DNA of 64,000 bases, taken from the NCBI RefSeq assembly GCF_003173615.1, contig NZ_QGNA01000002.1, positions 186,001-250,000 on the forward strand, in the 5' to 3' direction. The stretch is from Falsiroseomonas bella. GTDB lineage: Bacteria; Pseudomonadota; Alphaproteobacteria; Acetobacterales; Acetobacteraceae. A model generated the notes under the pieces. That model was not told the origin of the DNA. It worked only from the letters and a program-made list of their open reading frames with translations, and did no database searches. A program made the position numbers and the translations under genes. This document shows positions 15,927 through 24,775 of this stretch, piece by piece (positions within the stretch are counted from its first letter, which is position 1; every line of letters begins with the position of its first letter).

Positions 15927-17174
15927 GTGTCCAGCTTTCCGCGTGATCCGGCCTTCGACAGCACTTTCGCGCTTCTGCGGGAGGGCTATCGCTTCATTCC
16001 GGCCCGCTGCGAGCGGCTCGACACGGATGTGTTCGAGACGCGGCTGATGCTCCGCCGCGCCATCTGCATGCGTGGCGAGGAGGCGGCGCGCATGTTCTAC
16101 GCCCCGGATCGCTTCACCCGCCGCGGCGCCCTGCCGCAGACCACGCTGCGCCTCCTGCAGGACAAGGGCAGCGTGGCGACGCTGGACGGCGCCGCGCATC
16201 GAAGGCGCAAGGCCATGTTCATGTCGCTCATGGGTGCCGAAAGCCTCGCCGCGCTCGAGGCCGCGGCGGAGGATGCCTGGCAGGCGCGCATCGCCACCTG
16301 GCCCGCGCGGCAGGATGTGGTTCTGCTGGACGAAGCGCATGCGGTTTTCTGCCGTGCTGCCTGCCGCTGGGCCGGCATACCGCTTCCCGAAGCCGAGACA
16401 CCGGCGCGGACGCGCGAACTCGCCGCGATGATCGCCGGCGCGGGCGCGTTCGGGCCATCCGTCCTCAAAGCGCTGCGGCTGCGCCGGCGCACCGAGCGGT
16501 GGGCGAGCGGCCTGGTCCGCCAGGTGCGGCGCGGCGCGCTCCAGGCCCCTGAGGGTAGCGCCTTGCGCGTCTTCGCCGAGCATCGCGATGCCGAAGGACA
16601 GCTGCTGCCGCCCGGCACCGTCGCGGTGGAGCTGATCAACATCCTGCGCCCGACGGTGGCGGTGGCGCGCTTCGTCGTCTTCGCCGCGCTCGCCCTGCAC
16701 CGCGAGCCGGCGTGGCGACGCCGCCTGGCCGCAGCACCGACCTCCGCGGAACTGGAAGCCTTCGTCCAGGAAGTGCGGCGCTTCCATCCCTTCTTTCCGA
16801 TGGTCGCCGGGCGCGTGCGCGCCGCCTTCGACTGGCGCGGCCATCACTTCCGGGACGGCGACTGGGTGCTGCTCGACCTCTACGGCACCGATCACGACCC
16901 GCGCATCTGGGGCGATCCCGAGGTGTTCCGGCCCGAACGCTTCCACGACTGGGATGGGAGCCCGTTCAATTTCGTGCCGCAGGGCGGCGGCGAGCACTTC
17001 ACCGGGCATCGCTGCCCCGGCGAATGGGCGACGATCGCGCTGATGCGCGGCGCGGTGCGCCTGCTGGCGCGCCTGCCTTGGGACATGCCGGAGCAGGACC
17101 TGACCGTGGACCTCTCTCGCATGCCGGCGCAACCCCGCAGCGGTGTGATCCTTCGGCTCGCGCCGCCCGGCTGA
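15927..17174 (+). CDS. Cytochrome P450 of the CYP152 peroxygenase family (fatty-acid hydroxylase/decarboxylase type)
   Basis: 415 residues, as in P450 BSbeta and OleT. The heme-ligand loop is GHRCPGE with Cys363. The I-helix has ILRPTVAVARF: Arg241-Pro242 replace the acid-alcohol pair of ordinary P450s, the mark of CYP152 enzymes that use hydrogen peroxide and bind the fatty-acid carboxylate. VLLDLYGTDHDPRIWGDP and FNFVPQGGGEH also match the family. At the position equivalent to OleT His85/BSbeta Gln85 I read Ala84 (SVATLDG). No redox partner gene is adjacent, which fits peroxide use. GTG start at 15927 gives the family N-terminus. Confidence 0.9.
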   Translation: MSSFPRDPAFDSTFALLREGYRFIPARCERLDTDVFETRLMLRRAICMRGEEAARMFYAPDRFTRRGALPQTTLRLLQDKGSVATLDGAAHRRRKAMFMSLMGAESLAALEAAAEDAWQARIATWPARQDVVLLDEAHAVFCRAACRWAGIPLPEAETPARTRELAAMIAGAGAFGPSVLKALRLRRRTERWASGLVRQVRRGALQAPEGSALRVFAEHRDAEGQLLPPGTVAVELINILRPTVAVARFVVFAALALHREPAWRRRLAAAPTSAELEAFVQEVRRFHPFFPMVAGRVRAAFDWRGHHFRDGDWVLLDLYGTDHDPRIWGDPEVFRPERFHDWDGSPFNFVPQGGGEHFTGHRCPGEWATIALMRGAVRLLARLPWDMPEQDLTVDLSRMPAQPRSGVILRLAPPG

Positions 17175-17192
17175 TGCCGCGCCGACAGTTGC

Positions 17193-18134
17193 CTACCCAC
17201 CCGCCTCCTTCGCCTGCGTGCCCGGCGGTACGAAAACCTCCAGCGCGCCGGGCAGCACGCGGAAGCGCGCCGGCGTGGTGGTGAGCAATTCGCCATCGGC
17301 ATCCACGCGGCGCGCGCGCCGCGTCCGGAGCTCGACCTCGGCGCAATCGGCCGCACGGACCTGGCGCCAGCGCCGCTGAGTCCCGGACCGCAACGCCGGG
17401 AACAGTGCGGCGAGCCACCAGGCGCGCTCGAATTCCAGGCTGTAGAGATGCAGCAGCCCGTCATCCGGCTCCGCATGCTCCGCCACCACCATGCCGGCGC
17501 CGTAGTAGCGCCCGTTCCCCACGGCGATTTGCAGCGTGCGCACCACCTCGACGCGTTCGCCGTATCGGAGCTCGGCGTGGAAGGGGCGCGCACGGGGCAG
17601 CGCGCGCAGCGACGCCAGCGCATAGGCGAGCCGCCCCCAGCGTCGCTTCAGATCGGTCGTGAGCTCGCGCGTGATCGCCACGCTGAGGCCGATGCTGGCG
17701 ACGTTGAAGAAGGGCCGGCCGTTCACCTCGCCGAGATCGATGCGGCGCCGCTCGCCTGCCAGGATGATGCGTGCGGCGGCCTCGGGGTCCGGCGGAATGC
17801 CGAGCGTGCGGGCCAGGTCGTTGGCCGTGCCCATCGGCAGGATGCCGAGCGGCAGCTGCGTGGCGAGCAGGGCGGACGCCGCGGCGTTCATCGTGCCGTC
17901 GCCGCCGCCGAGCACGACCATGTCCACCTCTTTCGCATGCCGACGGATTGCGGCCGGCATGGCTTCGTGGCCGGGCCACGCGAGCTGCGTCAACTCCACC
18001 CCGCCCTCCGCAAGGACCGCGGCCGCCGCTTCCATGCTGTGCCGCGCCGCGCGCGTCTTCGCGTGGCAGATCAGGAGGGCGCGACGTCTTCCGGCGGCAG
18101 GAGCTTCCGCCTGGCACTCGCTGCAACTTCGCAT
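17193..18134 (-). CDS. Diacylglycerol kinase-family lipid kinase (YegS/DAGK catalytic domain)
   Basis: 313 residues. The nucleotide site is VVLGGGDGTMNAAAS (about 73-87), followed by LGILPMGTANDLARTLGIP and FFNVASIGLSVAIT, all hallmarks of the DAGK_cat/NAD-kinase-like fold. The C-terminal half (YYGAGMVVAEHAEPDDG, RVDADGELL) is the beta-sandwich substrate domain. It probably phosphorylates a lipid such as diacylglycerol or another membrane lipid. It converges with the P450 gene (18-base gap) and diverges from the DUF389 gene. The ATG at 18134 is the only good start; the first ~18 residues are poorly conserved. Confidence 0.85.
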   Translation of the reverse strand: MRSCSECQAEAPAAGRRRALLICHAKTRAARHSMEAAAAVLAEGGVELTQLAWPGHEAMPAAIRRHAKEVDMVVLGGGDGTMNAAASALLATQLPLGILPMGTANDLARTLGIPPDPEAAARIILAGERRRIDLGEVNGRPFFNVASIGLSVAITRELTTDLKRRWGRLAYALASLRALPRARPFHAELRYGERVEVVRTLQIAVGNGRYYGAGMVVAEHAEPDDGLLHLYSLEFERAWWLAALFPALRSGTQRRWRQVRAADCAEVELRTRRARRVDADGELLTTTPARFRVLPGALEVFVPPGTQAKEAGG

Positions 18135-18280
18135 CCTGCCTTTCCCCTCCGAACGGCACGCCTGCGCACGGAGCGCGCGCCAGGGTGGAGAGGTTCCCGC
18201 TGCGGAGGCATCCGCGGTGCGATCAGCGCGCTGTCTCGCCGGGTCCGCCGATCGCGGGCGACAGCGGCGGAGGCGACGGG

Positions 18281-19546
18281 ATGCGCCAGGTGATGGTGCG
18301 CGTGCGGCAGGGCAGCGGCGCGGAGGTGCTCGCGGTGGCGGCCGCCTGCGGCGGGGCGAACATGGCCCGCATCGATGCGCGGGACGGCCGGGGCGCGGTC
18401 GAGCTGGTCCTGCTCAGCCTGCCGAACAGCGCGGTGGGGCCGCTGCTCTCGGAGCTGGAGCGGCTGCCGGACCTGCATGTCACGCTGGCGCCGCAGGGCG
18501 TTTTCGCGCTCCGGCCGCCGCCCTCCGAGGCACCGGACCAGGTCACCGATGTCGGCGCACGCAGCCCGATCGAGGTCTTTCTCGGCGGGCTGCAGAGCGT
18601 CGGTTCGTGGAGCGGCTTCCTGGGCTATGCCGCCGCGGCGGGGGTGGTGGCGTGGATCGGCCTGTTAACCGGAACGATTTACCTGCTGACGGCGGCGATG
18701 CTGATCGCCCCCTTCGCCGGCCCTGCGATGAACGCCGCCTTAGCGACGGCGCGCGGCGATGGGGCGCTGCTTGGGCGTTCCGTGGCCCGCTACTTCTCCG
18801 CCCTGCTGGTCAGCATCGCGGTCGCGGCGGCGCTGAGCCTCGCGCTCGGCCAGCGGATCGCCACGGAACTGATGACGGAGACCAGCGCGCTGTCCTCCGT
18901 CGCGGTGCTGCTGCCGCTGGTGGCCGGCGCGGCAGGCGCGCTCAACCTCTGCCAGTCGGAGCGCAGCAGCCTCGTCAGCGGCGCCGCCACGGGCATGCTC
19001 GTCGCGGCGTCCCTGGCACCGCCGGCGGCCGTGCTGGGGATGGCCTGGGTGATCGGCGAGCGGGAGATGATGGTCTCCGCCGCCTTCGTGCTGCTGTTGC
19101 AGCTGTTCGGGATCAACCTTTCCGCCGCCGCGGTGTTCCGACTGCAGGGGCTCACGCCAAGCGGCGCCCGCTATGTCCGCGGAAGGTGGCCGGTGACCTG
19201 GTTCGCCGCCGGCGTTTCCTCCCTCGCGCTGGCAGGGCTGCTGGCCTGGCAGTTCGCCGATCCGCCGGCGCTCCAGCGCTCGACGCGCGCGCAACGCGCC
19301 GTCGCGGCGGTGCATGAGGCGGTGAAGGAGAGCGGCGCCGCGCGCCTGCTGGAGGCACGTGTGCGCTTCGCGGGCAGCGAACACGACGAGAGGCCGCGCC
19401 TGCTGGTCGAGGTCTATGCGCAGCCCAACCGCGACGCGGAGCGCGAGGCCGTGCGCCAGGAGGTCATCCGGGCCATCCGCAGTCGCATCGCGGACCGCTT
19501 CGAGGCGACGCCCTTCGTCGCGGTCACGCTGCTGGACGGGGCGTGA
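18281..19546 (+). CDS. DUF389-family membrane protein
   Basis: 421 residues. A soluble N-terminal domain (1-110, starting MRQVMVRVRQGSGAEVL) precedes five or six hydrophobic helices between about 120 and 330, including TAAMLIAPFAGPAMNAALATARGD, the DUF389 signature. A soluble alpha/beta tail (335-421) follows. The function of this family is unknown. The ATG at 18281 follows GGAGGCGACGG, a good ribosome site; upstream in-frame translation is antisense to the lipid-kinase gene and is not used. It converges with the PAP2 gene seven bases away. Confidence 0.85.
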   Translation: MRQVMVRVRQGSGAEVLAVAAACGGANMARIDARDGRGAVELVLLSLPNSAVGPLLSELERLPDLHVTLAPQGVFALRPPPSEAPDQVTDVGARSPIEVFLGGLQSVGSWSGFLGYAAAAGVVAWIGLLTGTIYLLTAAMLIAPFAGPAMNAALATARGDGALLGRSVARYFSALLVSIAVAAALSLALGQRIATELMTETSALSSVAVLLPLVAGAAGALNLCQSERSSLVSGAATGMLVAASLAPPAAVLGMAWVIGEREMMVSAAFVLLLQLFGINLSAAAVFRLQGLTPSGARYVRGRWPVTWFAAGVSSLALAGLLAWQFADPPALQRSTRAQRAVAAVHEAVKESGAARLLEARVRFAGSEHDERPRLLVEVYAQPNRDAEREAVRQEVIRAIRSRIADRFEATPFVAVTLLDGA

Positions 19547-19552
19547 GCGCCG

Positions 19553-20308
19553 CTATTCCGGCTCGCCGACTTCCACCTGTCCCTTTCGCTGCAGCCAGCG
19601 CGCCAGCAGCCAGAACATCAGTGCCCAGGCCGCACCGACGGTCCAGCCGGCCAGCACATCCGTCGGCCAATGCACGCCGAGATAGACCCGGCTGATGCCG
19701 ACGAGGACCGCGAGCAGGATGGAGACGCTCAGCACGAAAGCCTTGATGCGACGCTGCGGCTGCACGCGGGCGAGCAGCGCACCGAGCGTCAGGTAGACGA
19801 TGGCCGCCATCATGGAATGACCGCTGGGGAAGCTGGCGGAGACCACATGCGCGCCATGCGGCACAAGGTCCGGCCGCGGCCGGTCGAACAGGTCCTTCAG
19901 GACGAAGCTGGCGAGCATGCCGCTGCCGGTGGCCAGCAGCAGCAGCCAGGCCGCGCCCCGCATCCGCCGCAGCGCAAGGAAGGCCGCGACGACCAGCGTT
20001 AGAAGCGTCAGGACCGCGATGCCGCCGAGCGCGGTCACGTCGCGGCCGATCTCCTCCACCCAGGGCGGGCCCAAGGGATCGGCGGGATCTCCTGGCGTGC
20101 GCAGCAGCAGCAGCACCGCGCGATCGATGGCGGCGGTCTCGCCCTCCAGCACCTCGTCCGCAAGCTCGACGAAGGCCCAGACGCTGCCGGCGATCAGCAG
20201 CACCAGCAGGACGGCGCCGGCCTCCAGCCGCTCGCCGAGCGAGACGGCGGCACGCCGCAGGCGTGCGCCGCGGCCGAGGGCGGCATCGCGCTTCATCGGG
20301 ACCGTCAC
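19553..20308 (-). CDS. PAP2-family membrane phosphatase
   Basis: Up to 251 residues with five or six hydrophobic segments. The three phosphatase motifs are clear: KDLFDRPRP (motif 1, K and R), SASFPSGHS (motif 2, active His) and SRVYLGVHWPTDVLAG (motif 3, Arg and nucleophilic His). It dephosphorylates lipid phosphates such as phosphatidate or undecaprenyl pyrophosphate on the periplasmic face. The longest start is a GTG at 20308; the ATG at 20296 is equally possible and neither has a strong ribosome site. Together with the lipid kinase two genes away it hints at local lipid-phosphate turnover. Confidence 0.9.
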   Translation of the reverse strand: MTVPMKRDAALGRGARLRRAAVSLGERLEAGAVLLVLLIAGSVWAFVELADEVLEGETAAIDRAVLLLLRTPGDPADPLGPPWVEEIGRDVTALGGIAVLTLLTLVVAAFLALRRMRGAAWLLLLATGSGMLASFVLKDLFDRPRPDLVPHGAHVVSASFPSGHSMMAAIVYLTLGALLARVQPQRRIKAFVLSVSILLAVLVGISRVYLGVHWPTDVLAGWTVGAAWALMFWLLARWLQRKGQVEVGEPE

Positions 20309-20434
20309 GCCAGTCGCCCTAAGGTGTCCACGGCAGCGGGCGCAAGCGAGACAGGATCTCGCGCGTGGATATCGGCAGGCGCCTCTGGGGCATCTTGGAA
20401 GGCTCTTTCGAATGCAGTGGCGCGCGGCGCGTGC

Positions 20435-22255
20435 CTAGCCGTGGTCGGGCGTCTCCTTCTCCGTCCTGGCGCTGCGGCCCGGCAAGACGGATGCGGCGAT
20501 CTCCCGCGCCGTGTTCTTCAGCACGCTGCCCAGCTCCGGCTCGCCGAACATCGAGGAGAACAGCGCCCGCGCCTGGCTCAGCGTGATGTGCGGCGGCAGC
20601 GGCGGCACGTTCGGATCGGTGTAGAACTCCACGAGCGTCGGCCGGTCCGACGCGAAGGCCTCGTCCCAGGCTGGACCGACCTGGTCCGGATGGTTCACGA
20701 AGATGCCCTTCAGGCCGAGCATCTCCGCATAGCGGTGATAGGGGATGTCCGGCAGGCTCTGCGAGCCGAGGAATTTCGGATCCCCCGCCATCGCCCGCTG
20801 TTCCCACGTCACCTGGTTCAGGTCGCGGTTGTTGAGGACGAGCACCACCAGCCGCGGATCACTCCAGCGCTGCCAGTATTTCGAGACGGTGATCAGGCCG
20901 TTCATCCCATTCATCTGCATCGCGCCGTCGCCGCAGACCGCGACCACCGGCCGGTCGGGATGCGCGAATTTCGCCGCGATCGCATAGGGCACGCTCGAAC
21001 CCATGGTCGCGAGGCCGCCGGAGAGCGAGGCCATCATGCCGCGCCGTATCTTCACGTCCCGCGCATACCAGTTGGTGTGGGAGCCGGAATCGCCCGCGAT
21101 GATGCAGTGGTCCGGCAGGCGCGGCGACAGCTCCCAGAACACGCGCTGCGGGTTCAGCGGCTCCGCCTCGTTCATGGCGCGGGATTCCAGCACCTTCCAC
21201 CACTCGGCGACGTTGCCCTCGATGCGTTCCCGCCAGCTTCGGTCAGCCTTGGGTCGCAGGAGCGGCAGCAGCGCTTCCAGCGTCGCCCGGCTGTCGCCGA
21301 CGAGGTTGATCTCCATCGGGTAGCGCAGGGAGAGCATGGCGGGATCGATGTCGATCTGCACACCACGGGCCTGCCCCTCCTTCGGCAGGAACTCGGAATA
21401 GGGGAAGCCGCTGCCCACCATCAGCAGCGTGTCGCATTCCGCCATCATCTCGTAGCTCGGCCGCGTGCCGAGCAGGCCGATGGAGCCCGTGACGAAGGGC
21501 AGGTCGTCCGGCACGGCGGCCTTGCCGAGCAGCGCCTTCGCCACGCCCGTGCCGAGCCGCTCCGCGACCGCGATGATCTCGTCCCTCGCCCGCAGCGCGC
21601 CTGCGCCGACCAGCATGGCGACCTTCGATCCGGCGTTCAGCACGTCGGCGGCGCGCCGCAGCTGCTCCTGCGTCGGGATCACCAGCGGGCGCTCATAGCC
21701 GATGCCGGAATGCACCGTGCCGTGCCGGCGCGGCGGCGTCTCGACCGCGTTCAGTTCCTGCAGGTCGTTGGGCAGGATGATACAGGTCACGCGCCGTTCG
21801 GCCATGGCGATGCGCATGGCGCGGTCGAGCAGGTGGCGAATCTGCTCCGGCACGCTCGCCTGCTGCACGAAGGCGCCGGCCACGTCCTTGAACAGCGTGT
21901 GCAGGTCCACTTCCTGCTGGTAGTGGCCGCCCAGCGCGGCACGCGCCTGCTGGCCGACGATCGCCAGCACCGGCATGTGATCCAGCCGCGCATCGTAGAG
22001 CCCGTTCAGCAGGTGGATGGCGCCGGGCCCGGAGGTGGCGAGACAGACGCCGACTTCACCGGTGTATTTAGCATGTGCGCAGGCCATGAAGGCGGCCATC
22101 TCCTCGTGGCGCACCTGCACGAAGTCGATCGCACCCTCGGTCCGGTCCAGCGCGCCGATCAGGCCGTTGATGCCGTCGCCGGGGTAGCCGAAGACGCGCC
22201 GCACGCCCCAGTCCTGCAGCCGCTGCCAGAGGAAGTCGCTGACCGTCTTCGCCAT
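20435..22255 (-). CDS. Thiamine-pyrophosphate-dependent enzyme, pyruvate oxidase/dehydrogenase (PoxB)-like
   Basis: 606 residues, somewhat longer than PoxB (572). The N-terminal Pyr domain has YPGDGINGL and the catalytic Glu in VRHEEMAAFMA. A central domain (about 195-340) could bind FAD. The C-terminal PP domain has GDGAMQMNGMNG ending in VLVLNNRDL, the thiamine-diphosphate motif. It probably decarboxylates pyruvate or a related 2-keto acid. Start chosen at MAKTVSDF, which matches the family N-terminus; upstream in-frame codons continue but are not homologous. It diverges from sodC. The exact product (acetate, acetoin or other) cannot be read from sequence. Confidence 0.85.
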   Translation of the reverse strand: MAKTVSDFLWQRLQDWGVRRVFGYPGDGINGLIGALDRTEGAIDFVQVRHEEMAAFMACAHAKYTGEVGVCLATSGPGAIHLLNGLYDARLDHMPVLAIVGQQARAALGGHYQQEVDLHTLFKDVAGAFVQQASVPEQIRHLLDRAMRIAMAERRVTCIILPNDLQELNAVETPPRRHGTVHSGIGYERPLVIPTQEQLRRAADVLNAGSKVAMLVGAGALRARDEIIAVAERLGTGVAKALLGKAAVPDDLPFVTGSIGLLGTRPSYEMMAECDTLLMVGSGFPYSEFLPKEGQARGVQIDIDPAMLSLRYPMEINLVGDSRATLEALLPLLRPKADRSWRERIEGNVAEWWKVLESRAMNEAEPLNPQRVFWELSPRLPDHCIIAGDSGSHTNWYARDVKIRRGMMASLSGGLATMGSSVPYAIAAKFAHPDRPVVAVCGDGAMQMNGMNGLITVSKYWQRWSDPRLVVLVLNNRDLNQVTWEQRAMAGDPKFLGSQSLPDIPYHRYAEMLGLKGIFVNHPDQVGPAWDEAFASDRPTLVEFYTDPNVPPLPPHITLSQARALFSSMFGEPELGSVLKNTAREIAASVLPGRSARTEKETPDHG

Positions 22256-22310
22256 GATCCACCTCGATGCCGCTGCGCCTTCGGAGGGCAACGCCGCGCG
22301 GCGCATGGCC

Positions 22311-22340
22311 GTTCCGGCGCCGCCGCGGCGGCGCGGGAAC
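22311..22340. repeat. GC-rich palindrome between the TPP enzyme and sodC
   Basis: GTTCC, a mismatched G, then the perfect 18-base palindrome GCGCCGCCGCGGCGGCGC, a G and GGAAC. It lies between two divergent genes, 56 bases from one start and 68 from the other. It could be a protein-binding site or an mRNA leader stem; nothing decides between them. Confidence 0.4.
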
Positions 22341-22407
22341 CGCGGGGCGCCTCCCTGCCTTCCGGTTCGCTGCTTCCGACGGTTGCCAACTTCAACGGAG
22401 ACGATCC

Positions 22408-22962
22408 ATGCGCAAGGCGTTCGGCCTGGCCTTCCTTCTTTCGCTGCCCCTTGCCGCCGGGACGCAGGCCCAGGCAGGGTTGCAGCCACAACTGCCGGAG
22501 GGCACGCCACAGGCCCAGGGCAGCTTTATCGATCCCAAGGGCGAGCGGATCGGCTCGGCGCATCTCGCTGACACGCCGAACGGCGTGCTGATCACGGTCG
22601 AGCTGCGCAACCTGCCGCCCGGCGTGCACGCGTTTCATGTGCACGAAACCGGCCGTTGCGAGGCCGATGGCGGTTTTCGGTCGGCCGGCGGCCATTACGC
22701 GCCGCGTGGCCACCAGCATGGCTACCTGGTGCAGGGCGGCGCACATGCGGGCGACATGCCGAACCAGCAGGTCGGCGAGGACGGGATGCTGCGCGCCCAG
22801 GTGATGAACGACAAAGTCACCCTCCGCCCGGGCGAGGCGTCGCTGCTGGACAGGGATGGCTCCGCCATCGTGCTGCATGCGCAGGCCGACGACCATCGCA
22901 GCCAGCCTGCCGGTGATGCCGGAGGGCGCATCGCCTGCGCGGTGATCGAACGGCGCGGCTGA
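22408..22962 (+). CDS. sodC: Periplasmic Cu/Zn superoxide dismutase
   Basis: 184 residues with signal peptide MRKAFGLAFLLSLPLAAG and cleavage near AQA. Copper ligands lie in HAFHVHETG. Zinc-site histidines lie in GGHYAPRGHQHG and in the H-x-GDMPN segment. A further copper His is in VLHAQADDHRSQP, and the active-site Arg region is GGRIACAVIE. The disulfide cysteines are Cys in GRCE and Cys in IACAV. It removes superoxide in the periplasm. The ATG follows ACGGAGACG. It stands next to cytochrome genes, where electron leak makes superoxide defence useful. Confidence 0.93.
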   Translation: MRKAFGLAFLLSLPLAAGTQAQAGLQPQLPEGTPQAQGSFIDPKGERIGSAHLADTPNGVLITVELRNLPPGVHAFHVHETGRCEADGGFRSAGGHYAPRGHQHGYLVQGGAHAGDMPNQQVGEDGMLRAQVMNDKVTLRPGEASLLDRDGSAIVLHAQADDHRSQPAGDAGGRIACAVIERRG

Positions 22963-23046
22963 GCTGGATCGGGCGGCGGCGTAACCTCTCCGGGTCGTGA
23001 TCGAGCGGCGCGGCAAGGTCGAGGCCGCTGTGCGTTGGCGCGGGAG

Positions 23047-24336
23047 ATGCCCCAGGACGAAGGCACCCGTGGCGTGGATGGCGAAGGCCCCGCGCTCTCC
23101 CGCCCGAGGCTGCGGGCATGGCTCGCCGAGTTCCGTTCCGAACTCGGCGACCTGGTCGTGCATGTCGTCATGCATTGGCGGCTGGTGCTCGGCCTGGGCG
23201 TCGCGGCGCTCGTTGCCGCGCTGCTGTTCGCCTGGTCGGGCGTGTACAGCGTCGCGGCCAGCACCGGGCACTATCCCTTCTTCCGCACCTTTCTCGGCTT
23301 CGCGCTGGAGCAGTCGGTGCGCACGCACAGCATCGGCATCACGGCACCTGCGCTGGACGATCCCGGCATGATCCGTCGCGGCGCCGGTCACTACCAGGGC
23401 GGCTGCGCCCCCTGCCATGGTGCGCCCAGCCAGGCGCGCAACCCGATCACGCGGCGGATGCTGCCGGAGCCGCCCTACCTGCCGGATGTCGTCGCGCGCT
23501 GGACGTCCGCGGAGCAGTTCTGGATCGTGCGGCATGGCATCAAATACGCGGGCATGCCGGCCTGGGTGGCGCTCGGGCGCGAGGACGAGGTCTGGTCGGT
23601 CGTCGCCTTCCTGCGACGCCTGCCGGACATGGATGCGCCGACCTATCGGCAGCTGGCCTTCGGCCCGGCCGCCGGGGCGACGGAGGACGCATCGGAAGGG
23701 CTGCGGCTGCTGCTGCTCAACGGCCCGGTCGGGAATGCGGTCGCCGCCTGCGCCCGCTGCCACGGCGCGACGGGTGCGGCGCAGGATGATGCCTTCCCGC
23801 GGCTCGACCTGCAGACGGCGCCCTATCTCTACGAGGCCCTGCAGGCCTATGCGCTCGGGGCGCGGCCCAGCGGCATCATGCAGCCGGTCGCGGCCGAGCT
23901 GAACCAGGCCGAGATGCGGTTGCTGGCCGACCATTACGCGGGCCAGCCGCAGGACGGCGCCGTGCGCGCGCAGACCGCGTCGGCGGAGGTGCTGGAACTC
24001 GGACGCCGGATCGCGCTGAAGGGCGTGCCGGAGCGTGGCGTCGCCGCCTGCGCATCCTGTCACGGTCCCAAGGCCGGCGGCATGCCGGCGCTCTATCCGC
24101 GGCTGGAAGGCCAGCATGCCTGGTATGTCGCGCAGCAGCTACGGCTGTGGCTGCGCGGCGTGCGCGGGGGTGAGCGGGAGAAGCCGCTGGCCAGGGTGAT
24201 GGCGCGCGCGGTCGGCATGGACCCGGACGACCCGCCCGCGGAGCCGCCGCTCGACAACGCGGCGATCGAAGCCGTCGCTGCCTGGTACGCCTCGCTGCCG
24301 CCGGCCAGCCGCAGCGCCGTCGCGGCGACACGATGA
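23047..24336 (+). CDS. Membrane-anchored triheme c-type cytochrome
   Basis: 429 residues with one membrane helix (LVLGLGVAALVAALLFAW, about 45-62), then three cytochrome-c modules. The CxxCH heme sites are at Cys120 (CAPCH), Cys235 (CARCH) and Cys335 (CASCH), each followed by candidate Met ligands such as AGMPAW. It is a periplasmic electron carrier tied to the inner membrane. The overall plan resembles cytochrome subunits of membrane dehydrogenases and of terminal-oxidase branches, but no catalytic partner is adjacent. ATG at 23047 chosen; a TTG four codons upstream is better placed for a GAGG ribosome site and could be the real start. Overlaps the next cytochrome gene (ATGA). Confidence 0.87.
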   Translation: MPQDEGTRGVDGEGPALSRPRLRAWLAEFRSELGDLVVHVVMHWRLVLGLGVAALVAALLFAWSGVYSVAASTGHYPFFRTFLGFALEQSVRTHSIGITAPALDDPGMIRRGAGHYQGGCAPCHGAPSQARNPITRRMLPEPPYLPDVVARWTSAEQFWIVRHGIKYAGMPAWVALGREDEVWSVVAFLRRLPDMDAPTYRQLAFGPAAGATEDASEGLRLLLLNGPVGNAVAACARCHGATGAAQDDAFPRLDLQTAPYLYEALQAYALGARPSGIMQPVAAELNQAEMRLLADHYAGQPQDGAVRAQTASAEVLELGRRIALKGVPERGVAACASCHGPKAGGMPALYPRLEGQHAWYVAQQLRLWLRGVRGGEREKPLARVMARAVGMDPDDPPAEPPLDNAAIEAVAAWYASLPPASRSAVAATR

Positions 24337-24710
24337 GGCGCCGTGCCTTCGCCACCGCGGCGCTGCTCGCCCTCCTGCTCCTTGCGGGCTGCGGGCCGGG
24401 GGATGTGGGGGAGTCGAAGGTCCTGGTGGAAGGCGATCCCGCCAGCGGCCGTCGCATTATCGCGCGCCTCGACTGCGGCGCCTGCCACGCGATTCCCGGC
24501 GTGCGCCCCTCACGCGGGCGGGTCGGGCCTTCGCTCGAGGGCTTCGGCCGGCGCGGCTACATCGCCGGCCAGTTCCCGAACAGGCCGCCGGTGCTGGTGC
24601 GCTGGGTCAGCGCGGCGCCGGAGATGGACCCGCGCACCGCCATGCCGGGCTTCGCCCTGACGGAGCGCGAGGCGCGCGACATCGCCTCCTACCTCTACAC
24701 CCTGCGTTGA
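24333..24710 (+). CDS. Monoheme c-type cytochrome lipoprotein
   Basis: 125 residues. The signal MRRRAFATAALLALLLLAGC ends in a lipobox (LLAGC), so Cys20 should be lipid-modified. One CGACH heme site follows, with a likely Met ligand in TAMPGF and a C-terminal helix EREARDIASYLYTL typical of class I cytochromes c. It probably passes electrons to or from the triheme protein it overlaps. The following region is a broken transporter gene. Confidence 0.87.
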   Translation: MRRRAFATAALLALLLLAGCGPGDVGESKVLVEGDPASGRRIIARLDCGACHAIPGVRPSRGRVGPSLEGFGRRGYIAGQFPNRPPVLVRWVSAAPEMDPRTAMPGFALTEREARDIASYLYTLR

Positions 24711-24775
24711 GGCGAACCGCGAAGTCTGGCCCGGGAAACCTTCGGGGCGCTGGCTCGCTTCACTTCGGAAGCATC

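Noticed and set aside
22942-23014. GTGATCGA(A/G)CGGCGCGGC occurs at the sodC end and again 55 bp later
   Set aside because: Only 18 bases, one mismatch, no further extension; in such GC-rich sequence this can be chance or a tiny old duplication, with no functional sign.
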